Shown here: piece after piece, positions 51,607-59,167 of the stretch
Layout of the letters: each line of letters starts with the position of its first letter
Numbering within the stretch: the first letter of the stretch is position 1
Assembly (NCBI RefSeq): GCF_014137975.1
Contig: NZ_JACGWZ010000001.1
Coordinates: 310,001-374,000 of the forward strand
Length of the DNA stretch: 64,000 bases
Direction of reading: 5' to 3'
Origin: Halosaccharopolyspora lacisalsi
GTDB taxonomy: Bacteria; Actinomycetota; Actinomycetes; Mycobacteriales; Pseudonocardiaceae
Position numbers and translations under genes: made by a program
The notes under the pieces: model-generated
Told to the model about the DNA's origin: nothing
Seen by the model: the letters and a program-made list of their open reading frames with translations, nothing else
Database searches by the model: none

Positions 51607-51780
51607 ATGCTCGACATGATGATGCCGACGGCTCCGGGGCACCTCGTGTCCGGAGTCACCGCTTTGTGCGGGATTCACGGTGAAGATTCCGGCTATGGCC
51701 ACGCTCTCGTGCGCCAGCGTGGGTTCCACGCGTCCCCCGAGACGAGCTCCTGCCGGTTCGTGCGGAAACGAAGTCCCTGA
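51607..51780 (+). CDS. uORF in the whiB7 leader
   Basis: 57-codon reading frame from ATG 51607, with AGGAGGT nine bases upstream, a better ribosome site than most genes here. The product (MLDMMMPTAPGHLVSGV then a basic end) is not like a known protein. It stops 31 bases before the terminator hairpin in the whiB7 leader. In mycobacteria and streptomycetes, antibiotic-stalled translation of a leader uORF prevents termination and switches whiB7 on. This uORF is the likely antibiotic sensor. Confidence 0.7.
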   Translation: MLDMMMPTAPGHLVSGVTALCGIHGEDSGYGHALVRQRGFHASPETSSCRFVRKRSP

Positions 51781-51811
51781 TCTCCTGACCAGGAGCAGGC
51801 ATGTTCTCTCC

Positions 51812-51850
51812 AGGCCGCGGACCCGCAGGAGTCGGGTCCGCGGCCTTTTT
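51812..51850 (+). terminator. whiB7 attenuator (Rho-independent terminator)
   Basis: A perfect 14-bp stem (AGGCCGCGGACCCG) with a 7-base loop and a T5 run, lying 63 bp upstream of the whiB7 start and after the uORF. It would stop leader transcription unless the upstream RNA folds differently. A smaller CTCCT/AGGAG hairpin just before it could be part of the switch. Confidence 0.9.
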
Positions 51851-51912
51851 GTCGCGCCCGGATTCTGCGTCGAGACCCGCCCAGCACATCGATACAGACA
51901 GGAGGAAGTGTT

Positions 51913-52275
51913 TTGTCGTTCACCAGTGTCCCGGTATCGGGCGGGACCGAAGCCGAGCAGTGCGGTGAACCGGTGGCCGAACTGCTCGACAGTGCTCTGA
52001 GCTCGGGTGACGAGCTACCCTGCCGCCGCGACCCGGATCTGTGGTTCGCCGAGACCCCGACCGAACTCGACAGGGCCAAGGCCCTCTGCGCCGACTGCCC
52101 GATCAAGGTCGAATGCCTGGCCGGAGCACTGTCCAGGGGAGAGCCGTGGGGAGTCTGGGGTGGAGAGATCTTCGAGCGGGGGGCCGTGATCGCGCGTAAG
52201 CGTGCGCGCGGCCGTCCGCGCAAGAATCCGCAGAACTCGGGCGCGGTACGTGAGGGGCAGGAGCGCGTGGCATGA
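51913..52275 (+). CDS. whiB7: Transcriptional activator WhiB7
   Basis: 120 aa from TTG 51913 with AGGAGGAAG upstream. Four Cys (37, 59, 62, 68) bind a 4Fe-4S cluster; Cys17 is extra. GVWGGE (80-85) contacts SigA and the AT-hook RGRPRK (99-104) binds the AT tract upstream of -35. It activates intrinsic antibiotic-resistance genes (efflux, ribosome protection) in response to ribosome-targeting drugs. It follows uvrD2, as in mycobacteria. The promoter, uORF and attenuator upstream match the known control. Confidence 0.95.
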   Translation: MSFTSVPVSGGTEAEQCGEPVAELLDSALSSGDELPCRRDPDLWFAETPTELDRAKALCADCPIKVECLAGALSRGEPWGVWGGEIFERGAVIARKRARGRPRKNPQNSGAVREGQERVA

Positions 52276-52306
52276 CCGGCGACTACGGTTTCGCGCGAAC
52301 TCGTGT

Positions 52307-52334
52307 TTTCGCGGTTTCGCGCGAAACCGCGAAA
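52307..52334. terminator. 28-bp perfect palindrome after whiB7
   Basis: The left arm TTTCGCGGTTTCGC is followed directly by its complement. It begins 31 bp after the whiB7 stop and probably ends that transcript. A shorter relative (TTCGCGCGAA core, 5-bp arms around 52290-52299) lies just upstream. Confidence 0.75.
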
Positions 52335-52412
52335 TCCGCGGTCGTCGCGGTGCCGGGCGGAAGGCGGTACCACCGTCGGGTTCTCGGCGCCACGACGCCG
52401 TAAGCTCCTCCG

Positions 52413-53288
52413 GTGATGGGACACGTGCACTCGCATTCATCCGACGGGATCGACTGGGACACGCGATTGCGCCAGCTCAGGGAGACCGATGCCCTGACGG
52501 CGCCGGAGACCGCGGCGCTCGCCGAAAAACTGCTGCTTCCCGCCGACCGCACGGTCGTCGACATCGGATCGGGTGCCGGTGGTTCGGCGGCGGCCCTCGC
52601 CGCCGCCCTGCCCGCGGGCGGTGTCGTCACCCTGGTGGATTCCGCCCCGGAACTGCTCACCGCCGCCGTTGAGCACGTTCACGAAACGGCTCCCGGGGCG
52701 GAGGTCCGCACCGCCGAGGTCGACGCGGCGACCGACGAGGTCCGTACGGCCGCCGAACCCGCCGATCTCGTCTTCGCCTCCTTCGCCGTGCATCACCTGC
52801 CCGACCAGGCCGCCGGCATACGCCGGTTGTCCGCGCTCGTGCGGCCCGGCGGACGACTGGCCATCGTCGAGTTCGGCCTGCCGACGCGCGTACTGCCCTG
52901 GGACGTGGGTCTCGGCGCTCCGGGTCTGGAAGGAAGGCTGGCCGCGGCCGGTGACGAGTGGTTCCGGCGAATGCGTGCCGACATGCCCGGTGCGACCCGG
53001 CTCCCGACGGGCTGGCCCGCGGCACTGACGGCGTCCGGCCTGGAGCGAGTGCACTCGTGGAGCTACCTGATCGACCGTCCGGCACCGCTGTCCGGGCCCG
53101 CGCTCGACGTTGTGGTCCGGCGCCTGGAGGGGATGCGCGAAACGGCCCGGACGGAGGGCTGGAACGAGGACGCGGAAGTCGTCGACCAGCTGCTCGACGT
53201 CGACGGTCAGCACTACGTCGGTCATCGCGACGACGTGTACTACCTGACAGCGAACACGGTGCACGTCGGCACCCGGCCGCGCGGGTGA
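52413..53288 (+). CDS. Class I SAM-dependent methyltransferase
   Basis: 291 aa from GTG. SAM motif I VVDIGSGAGGSAAALAAAL, motif II VTLVDSAPELL, then FASFAVHHLPD and LVRPGGRLAIVEFG match the UbiE-like family. A His-rich start (GHVHSHSSDG) is variable. The substrate is unknown. The position between whiB7 and the ABC1 kinase could be coincidental. It is convergent with the kinase gene (3-bp gap). Confidence 0.85.
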   Translation: MMGHVHSHSSDGIDWDTRLRQLRETDALTAPETAALAEKLLLPADRTVVDIGSGAGGSAAALAAALPAGGVVTLVDSAPELLTAAVEHVHETAPGAEVRTAEVDAATDEVRTAAEPADLVFASFAVHHLPDQAAGIRRLSALVRPGGRLAIVEFGLPTRVLPWDVGLGAPGLEGRLAAAGDEWFRRMRADMPGATRLPTGWPAALTASGLERVHSWSYLIDRPAPLSGPALDVVVRRLEGMRETARTEGWNEDAEVVDQLLDVDGQHYVGHRDDVYYLTANTVHVGTRPRG

Positions 53289-53291
53289 GGC

Positions 53292-54605
53292 TCACTCGTC
53301 GACGAAGCCCGGCTGCCAGGTGGCGATGATCTCCCGAGCGGCGACCTCCGCGTCGAGTTGGCAGAGGATGCCGGTCGCTCCCAGCGTCACCCGGTGGATC
53401 AGCAGGTAGTCCGGGGGCAGGTTCAGCGACCGCCCGGTCCGGAACTCCGGGCTGCGCAGGTCACCCACCCGGTCGGCCTGCCACTGCATCCACGAGCGGG
53501 TGAAGTGGAACGTTTCGGTGCGCACCGGGTCCACGAACGGACCGAGATAGGCCTGCACGTCCTCGGCCCGCAGCGTGGAGTCGGTGTGCACGAAGCGATC
53601 GGCGCGCAACAGCTCCAGCAACTCCTCCGAGCGGTCCTCGTAAGCCAGCCGCAGCATCCGGCCCATCGTGACGGGTAACCCGTCCGGGAGCCGGGCCACC
53701 GCGCCGAAGTCGATCACCGCCAGCCGTCCGTCCGGCAGCAGCATGAAGTTGCCGGGGTGGGGGTCGGCGTGCAGCAGCCCGGACCTGGCCGGCGAGGAGA
53801 AGTGGAACTCGCTGAGCAGCCGCCCCGCCTCGTCGCGCTGCTCGCGGGTCCCCTCGTTGATGATCTCCGAGAACGGTGTGCCCGTCACCCACTCCGTGAC
53901 CATGACCTTCGGCGAGCTGGCCACGACCCGGGGGATTCGCACCTGCTCGTCCCCCTCGAACGCGGCGGCGAACGTGCGCTGGTACTCGGCCTCGTCGCGA
54001 TAGTCGAGCTCCTCGACCATCCGGTCCTGCAACTCCCCCAGCAGTGGCTTCACCTCGGCACCGGGAGCCAGTGACTGGAACAACCGGGAGAAGCGCATGA
54101 GCTGGCGCAGGTCCGAGCGCAGCGCCTCGTCGGCGCCGGGGTACTGGATCTTGACCGCGACCTCGCGGCCGTCGTGCCACCGTGCCCGGTGCACCTGACC
54201 GATGCTGGCCGCCGCGGCCGGGGTCTCGTCGAACTCGGCGAACCGCTGTGGCCAGGCACTGCCGAGCTGCTCGTCGAGCATGCGCCGCACGTCGTGCTCC
54301 GACATCGGGGGCGCCGCGGCTTGCAGCTTGGCCAGCGCCTCGCGATAGGGCTCGGCCATCTCGTCGGGCACGGCCGCCTCGAACACGCTCAGCGCCTGCC
54401 CGAACTTCATGGCGCCGCCCTTGAGCTCCCCGAGGACCGCGAACAGTTGCTCGGCGGTTCGGGCCGAGACATCGGCGCTGATCTCCTCGGAGTCCTGGCC
54501 GGTCAGCCGTCTGCCCCAGCCGGCGGCCACCCTTCCCGCGACCCCCAGAGGCAGGCTGGCAAGTTTGGCGGTGCGCTGTGCCGCACGGCGGGGCATGTCG
54601 GTCAC
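53292..54605 (-). CDS. ABC1/UbiB/AarF-family atypical kinase (Rv3197 type)
   Basis: 437 aa from GTG 54605 with AGGAG five bases upstream. The family signatures are present: the KxGQ motif in GGAMKFGQALSVF, the Ala-rich loop AAAASIGQVHRARW, the Lys in EVAVKIQYPG, HADPHPGNFML and IDFGAVARLP. Members phosphorylate or hydrolyse ATP to support isoprenoid lipid handling. The M. tuberculosis homologue has been linked to macrolide tolerance in the WhiB7 regulon. It lies beside whiB7 here as well. Confidence 0.92.
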   Translation of the reverse strand: MTDMPRRAAQRTAKLASLPLGVAGRVAAGWGRRLTGQDSEEISADVSARTAEQLFAVLGELKGGAMKFGQALSVFEAAVPDEMAEPYREALAKLQAAAPPMSEHDVRRMLDEQLGSAWPQRFAEFDETPAAAASIGQVHRARWHDGREVAVKIQYPGADEALRSDLRQLMRFSRLFQSLAPGAEVKPLLGELQDRMVEELDYRDEAEYQRTFAAAFEGDEQVRIPRVVASSPKVMVTEWVTGTPFSEIINEGTREQRDEAGRLLSEFHFSSPARSGLLHADPHPGNFMLLPDGRLAVIDFGAVARLPDGLPVTMGRMLRLAYEDRSEELLELLRADRFVHTDSTLRAEDVQAYLGPFVDPVRTETFHFTRSWMQWQADRVGDLRSPEFRTGRSLNLPPDYLLIHRVTLGATGILCQLDAEVAAREIIATWQPGFVDE

Positions 54606-54721
54606 GAATTCTCCTTCCCGCACAGCTTGGGATGGGGCCGTCCCGTCGGGGAAGGTCCCTACCACATGTTAGTGGCTGAGCACGCAGTTGTGGCGGGCTC
54701 AGGCGTACGGAAAGTGCGTTG

Positions 54722-54874
54722 TCAGGACGACTTGCCGAGAATGCGGGTCATCTTCGTGCCGCAGACGGGACACGTCCCCTTGGCCATGCGTCGGCCGTTG
54801 GTTTCCGAGACCTCACCGGAGAAGTCCCGCTTCTCCCGGCACTTCACACAGTAGCCGTTGTACGTCTCGGCCAT
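54722..54874 (-). CDS. DUF5679-type zinc-ribbon microprotein
   Basis: 50 aa from ATG 54874 with GGGAGGG six bases upstream. Residues Cys9-x2-Cys12 (GYCVKCREKR) and Cys35-x2-Cys38 (GTCPVCGTK) form a classic zinc ribbon. The ending MTRILGK is typical of DUF5679 proteins, found beside this ABC1 kinase in many actinobacteria. Its role is unknown; nucleic-acid binding is plausible. It is upstream of the kinase in the same direction (gap 116 bp). Confidence 0.85.
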   Translation of the reverse strand: MAETYNGYCVKCREKRDFSGEVSETNGRRMAKGTCPVCGTKMTRILGKSS

Positions 54875-55172
54875 GGTTGTCCCTCCCGTTGTCCGTGGTC
54901 GTTCGCCGCCGTGGTGACGGTGACACGAGTCCCGCCTCGTGCTGGGGAAACAGTACCCGTGGAACGCCCCGCATACCTACGCACGACGTATCGCACTTTC
55001 GGCTTAATGGAGTAGTCCATCGGTGACTACAGCAAGTAGTCGCTTGCGATGGAGGGGTGTGGCGGTCTCGCGCGAAACCGGGGAACCACCCACCGGAGAT
55101 AAACGGTCACAGGGCGGGAGGGAGGTAGGCCCGGACCAACGCCGCGGGGAGGCACAACTAGAGTGCCGCAGC
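54875..55172. other. Divergent intergenic region
   Basis: 298 bp between the leftward zinc-ribbon gene and the rightward DUF45 protease gene. It holds both promoters and a 9-bp-arm palindrome with one mismatch at 55063-55080 (TCGCGCGA core). No other feature is visible. Confidence 0.5.
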
Positions 55173-55739
55173 GTGAAGGGGCAGAGCGCTGAACCGCAGG
55201 TGGAGGTGCGTCGCAGCAAACGCCGGCGCAGGACGGTGAGTGCGTACCGGGACGGCGGCACGGTGGTCGTGCTGCTTCCCGCGAGCATGGACGAGGCGGA
55301 GGAGGAGCACTGGGTCGCCGACATGCTCAGCCGGTTGCGCCGCAGTGAGACCCGTCGCCGATCCTCGGCACGTTACTCCGACGAAGCCCTCGCCGCGCGC
55401 TGTCGGGATCTGTCGGAGGCCTACCTCGACGGACGAGCCGTGCCGGAGGGGATCCGCTGGGTGGCGCCGATGCGCACGCGGTGGGCTTCGTGCACACCGG
55501 GAACGGCCACCATCCGCGTGAGCAGGCGGCTGCGCAATGTCCCCTCGTGGGTGCTCGACTACGTGCTGGTGCACGAGCTCGCCCACTTACTGGAGCCGGG
55601 GCACGGAGCGGACTTCTGGAAGTGGGTCGACCGCTACCCGAAGACCGAGCGTGCCATCGGCTACCTGGAGGGGCTCTCCGCGGCCGCGAACCTCGACCTG
55701 GACGACGAGCTCGACGGAGCGACCGGATCCGACTCCTGA
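55173..55739 (+). CDS. DUF45/YgjP-like M48-type metallopeptidase
   Basis: 188 aa from GTG 55173. The zinc site HELAHLLEPGHGADFW (HExxH plus a third His nine residues on) is intact, preceded by RTRWASCTPGTATIRVSRRL, the usual YgjP/SprT-like strand. It has no signal peptide. In M. tuberculosis a similar protein lies at this place in the block. The biological target is unknown. Tail-to-tail with the DUF2342 gene (13-bp gap). Confidence 0.85.
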   Translation: MKGQSAEPQVEVRRSKRRRRTVSAYRDGGTVVVLLPASMDEAEEEHWVADMLSRLRRSETRRRSSARYSDEALAARCRDLSEAYLDGRAVPEGIRWVAPMRTRWASCTPGTATIRVSRRLRNVPSWVLDYVLVHELAHLLEPGHGADFWKWVDRYPKTERAIGYLEGLSAAANLDLDDELDGATGSDS

Positions 55740-55752
55740 GAGCTCGCGGGAC

Positions 55753-57249
55753 TCACCGGTCGTTCTCGTCGTCTCCGTCGTCCCGGTTCGACTCCTCGCC
55801 GTCCCGGTTCGACTCCTCGCCGTCCCGGTTCGACTCCTCGTCGGTATTGCTCTGTTCGCGCTCCTGGGCCTCGGTCCGGCGGATCGCCGCGATCGGGTCC
55901 TCGAGGTCCTCGTGGCTGCCGCCGCCCCACCTGTCGGCGAAGTCCAGCGGCTCGTCCAGGTCCTCCGCGGAGGGAAGCAGATCGGGGTGGTCCCAGACCT
56001 GGTCCCTGCTCTGCACTCCGTAACGCTCGGTCAGCAGGCGCCACAGCGAGGACGCGGCGCGCAACCTGCGCGGACGCAGTTCCAGGCCCACCAGGGTGGC
56101 GAAGGTCTGCTCGGCGGGACCGCCACTGGCGCGGCGTCGCCGGATCGTCTCGCTCAGGGCCTCGGCGCCCGGCAGCCGCTCGTCGACCGCGTCGGCGACG
56201 ACGACGTCGACCCAGCCCTCGACGAGCGCGAGCAGGTTCTCCAGCCGGTTGAGAGCCGCCTGCTGCTCGGGCGTGGTCTGCGGTTCCAGCATCCCGGAGC
56301 TCATCAGTTCCTGCATCGAGCTCGGATCGCTGGGATCGATCTTGCTGGCGAGGTCCTCCAGCGAGGAGGTGTCGACCCGGATACCGCTGGCGTACTCCTC
56401 GACGGTGGCCAACAGCCGCTGCCGCAGCCACGGCACGTGGCTGAACAGTCGGTGGTGCGCGGCCTCGCGAGTGGCGAGGAAGACCGTGACCTCACTGGCC
56501 GGGCGGTCGAGCCCCTCGACGAACCGGTTCACGTTGGCGGGCAGCAGGGCGGCGGTGCCCTCCGGACCGAGCGGCAGTCCGATGTCGGTCGTGGTCAGCA
56601 CCTCACCGCCGAGCTGGGCGAGCCCGTTGCCGAGCTGGGAGCCGAAAGTCAGCCCGCCCATCTGCCCGAGCATCGACATCAGCGGGCCGGCGGCCTGCTT
56701 GGCCTCCTCCGGCATGGCCTCCAACCAGGACTGGGAGACGCGCTGGGCGACCGGATCGCACAGCCGCTGCCACGTGGGCAGCGTCTTCTCCACCCAGTCC
56801 ACCGACGACCACGCCTGCACCGCTTGGGTACCCGCGGGAAGCGCCGTGGTGGGATCCAGCCACATCTCGGCCAGCCGGACCCCGTCCTCGATGGCCTTGA
56901 CCTGCTCCTGCTTCGGACGCTCGGTGCGCTCGTTGCTGTGCAGCTGCTGAACGGCGAGCTGCTTGGCCAGGTCGTAGTTGACCGGCCCCTCGCCCTGGCC
57001 GCCGCCGGAGTGACTCAGCGCCTGACCGAGCTGGGTCAGCATCTGGCCGAGCGCGCCGATGTCGAAGTTCGGCATACCGCCGGACCCGGGCATCCCCCCG
57101 AAACCGGGGAACTGGCCCGCGTTGCCGGAACCACCGGCGCCGCTTTCCGAACCACCCGATCCACCTTGCGAGGAGTCGCGCTTGTCGCGATCGTCGGGAT
57201 CCTCGTTGTTGGGGTCGTTGGAGCCGAACCCGAACGGCACATCACTCAT
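55753..57249 (-). CDS. DUF2342 zincin-like protein (Rv3195 type)
   Basis: 498 aa from ATG 57249. A Gly/Ser/Pro-rich N-terminus precedes the DUF2342 domain, with VFLATREAAHHRLFSHVPWLRQ at the zincin-like site, and a helical body. Actinobacterial annotation calls it a zinc-dependent metalloprotease or F420-biosynthesis-associated protein; neither role is proven. The C-terminus is an acidic tail with a 7-residue unit EESNRDG repeated three times, encoded by 21-bp DNA repeats (55780-55842). Confidence 0.88.
   Translation of the reverse strand: MSDVPFGFGSNDPNNEDPDDRDKRDSSQGGSGGSESGAGGSGNAGQFPGFGGMPGSGGMPNFDIGALGQMLTQLGQALSHSGGGQGEGPVNYDLAKQLAVQQLHSNERTERPKQEQVKAIEDGVRLAEMWLDPTTALPAGTQAVQAWSSVDWVEKTLPTWQRLCDPVAQRVSQSWLEAMPEEAKQAAGPLMSMLGQMGGLTFGSQLGNGLAQLGGEVLTTTDIGLPLGPEGTAALLPANVNRFVEGLDRPASEVTVFLATREAAHHRLFSHVPWLRQRLLATVEEYASGIRVDTSSLEDLASKIDPSDPSSMQELMSSGMLEPQTTPEQQAALNRLENLLALVEGWVDVVVADAVDERLPGAEALSETIRRRRASGGPAEQTFATLVGLELRPRRLRAASSLWRLLTERYGVQSRDQVWDHPDLLPSAEDLDEPLDFADRWGGGSHEDLEDPIAAIRRTEAQEREQSNTDEESNRDGEESNRDGEESNRDDGDDENDR
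55780..55842 (-). repeat. Three 21-bp tandem repeats in the DUF2342 gene
   Basis: Units of gtcccggttcgactcctcgcc, two perfect and one with a single change. They encode EESNRDG on the minus strand in an acidic tail. Confidence 0.93.
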
Positions 57250-57383
57250 GGTTCCAGCGTACGCGGAGCCGTTCCGCCCGACAGTCCCAGCCCGGGGCTG
57301 CTCGCGCTCGGCGAAACGGGCTTTTCGCCTGCCGGGGCGCCTCCGGCCGTCCGCCACGGCGTCGGCACGTAGGGTGGCGTGCC

Positions 57384-58430
57384 GTGACCCGCCGAACGTG
57401 GACGCTGCTGACGAGTGTCGTGCTGGTTGTCGCCTTCGGGCTACTCGGGGCCTTCGTCCGAGTACCTTACGTGGCGCTCGGTCCGGGGCCGACCCACGAC
57501 ACGCTTGGTGCCCAAGGTTCCCGGCCGGTAGTACGGATCCAGGGACACAAGACCTACCCGACGACCGGGCACCTGAACATGACCACGGTCGCGGTGACCG
57601 ACCGGATCTCGTTGTTCGGCGCGCTCGCACTGTGGACCAGCGGTAGCTACGCGCTCGCTCCCCGCGAGGTCTACTTCCCCCCGGGCAAGACCGAGAAGCA
57701 GGTCGAGAAGAAGAACGCCAAGGCGTTCCGGAGCTCGCAGACCACCGCCAAGACCGCGGCACTGCACCACCTCGGCTACCCGACGAAGGTGATCGCCGAG
57801 GAGATCGTGGCCGACAGTCCGGCCGAGGGGGTCATCGGGGCCGGTGATCAGCTGCTGTCGATCGACGGTCAGCAGGTCACCGATCCCGACTCGGTCAGCG
57901 CCGCGCTGCGGGACGACCGGCCGGGGGGCCGGGTCACCGTGCTGTTCCGGCACGGCGGGGAACCACCCCGCTCCGCGACCGTTCGCCTGGCCGAGCGTCC
58001 CGCTGACCTGCCCCGGCCGGCCGACGGTGAGCCGCGGGGCTTCCTCGGCGTCAAACCGGGATCGCGGCCCGCGGTGGACTTCACCGTCGACATCAGCCTG
58101 CCCGACGTCGGTGGCCCCTCGGCCGGACTCATGTTCGCGCTGGCGATCACCGACAAGTTGACGCCGGGCAAGCTCACCGGCGGTGAGTTCGTCGCCGGTA
58201 CCGGGGAGATCACCCCGCAGGGCCAGGTCGGGCCGATCGGCGGGATCGGCTTCAAGATAGCCAAGGCCGCCGAAGCCGGTGCCACGGTGTTCCTGACACC
58301 GTCGGACAACTGCGCGGCGGCCGAGGCACAGGCACCGGAGGGGATGAAGCTGGTGCGGGTGAACACGCTGGACGACGCGACGAGGGCACTGGAGGCGCTG
58401 AACAACGGTCAGCGGCCACCCCTGTGCTGA
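57384..58430 (+). CDS. PDZ-domain Lon-type membrane protease (YlbL family)
   Basis: 348 aa from GTG. One N-terminal transmembrane helix (LLTSVVLVVAFGLLGAFV) precedes a PDZ domain (residues 135-210, VADSPAEGVIGAGDQLLSID). A Lon-like proteolytic domain follows, with the Ser in GGPSAGLMFA and the Lys in GGIGFKIAKA forming the Ser-Lys dyad. It should be an extracytoplasmic processing protease (Rv3194c as I recall). It is divergent from the DUF2342 gene over 134 bp. Confidence 0.92.
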   Translation: MTRRTWTLLTSVVLVVAFGLLGAFVRVPYVALGPGPTHDTLGAQGSRPVVRIQGHKTYPTTGHLNMTTVAVTDRISLFGALALWTSGSYALAPREVYFPPGKTEKQVEKKNAKAFRSSQTTAKTAALHHLGYPTKVIAEEIVADSPAEGVIGAGDQLLSIDGQQVTDPDSVSAALRDDRPGGRVTVLFRHGGEPPRSATVRLAERPADLPRPADGEPRGFLGVKPGSRPAVDFTVDISLPDVGGPSAGLMFALAITDKLTPGKLTGGEFVAGTGEITPQGQVGPIGGIGFKIAKAAEAGATVFLTPSDNCAAAEAQAPEGMKLVRVNTLDDATRALEALNNGQRPPLC

Positions 58431-58449
58431 CGTCCGCCTCCGGCGTTGA

Positions 58450-58974
58450 TCAGGGATTGAACGTGTCGCGGAGGGCCTGCAGCAGGTTCGGCGCCAGTGA
58501 GGTGTCCTGAACGAGCTCGTCCTCGTTCGCCCCGTCGCGCAGCCGCATCACGCAGGTTTCGTCACCGTTGCGGAGCACGGCCGCGACCAGCCTGGCCTCC
58601 TGCCGGTCGGGGTGTTCGGCGGCCATCGTCCTGGCGGCCTCGTCCTCGTCGGGCAGTGCCGACTCCGCCTCGGGAGGCAGCACGACGATCTCCTGGAACA
58701 GTGCGCACCCCGTGACCTGATCGGGCCAGCTGACCCGTGCCAGCGCCTCGGCGAGGTCCTCGGCCGGCAGCGACTCCTGGGCGACGGGAGTCAGGGCCGC
58801 CTCCGAGTCGAGCTGCTCGGCCAGGTCGGGTTCGGCGGCGAGCAGCTCACTGGTGGGCACGAGGGCGAATATCTGGGCGGGCTGGTCCCAGCCCTCCGCT
58901 CCGATGAACTCCTCGATCTCGCGCGCCACGGCGGGCAGTGCCGCCGCCTGCTCTTCGCCGGCTCCGGTGGTCAT
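58450..58974 (-). CDS. PPA1309 family protein
   Basis: 174 aa from ATG 58974. The family is recognised by QIFALVPTSELLAAEPDLAEQL, QESLPAEDLAEALARVSWPDQVTG and VLRNGDETCVMRLR. It is acidic and cytoplasmic, found only in actinobacteria beside the PDZ-Lon and UPF0182 genes. Function unknown. It is convergent with the PDZ gene and divergent from the UPF0182 gene. Confidence 0.85.
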   Translation of the reverse strand: MTTGAGEEQAAALPAVAREIEEFIGAEGWDQPAQIFALVPTSELLAAEPDLAEQLDSEAALTPVAQESLPAEDLAEALARVSWPDQVTGCALFQEIVVLPPEAESALPDEDEAARTMAAEHPDRQEARLVAAVLRNGDETCVMRLRDGANEDELVQDTSLAPNLLQALRDTFNP

Positions 58975-59167
58975 GCGCTCATGGTCGCACCCGTGCTCGC
59001 GATGTTCGTGGTCCGGTTCGCTCCACCGGGGTGTCCGGTTCATACGAATTCGGCGGGCACCGTCTCGGGGCGTGAGGGCAAGGTCGTAGAGTTGAAGCTC
59101 ATGGGGCTGCGGCGTGGCCCACACGTCGGTCCCGCGAGCTCGACAATCGTCCTCAGGAGAGTGCGCC

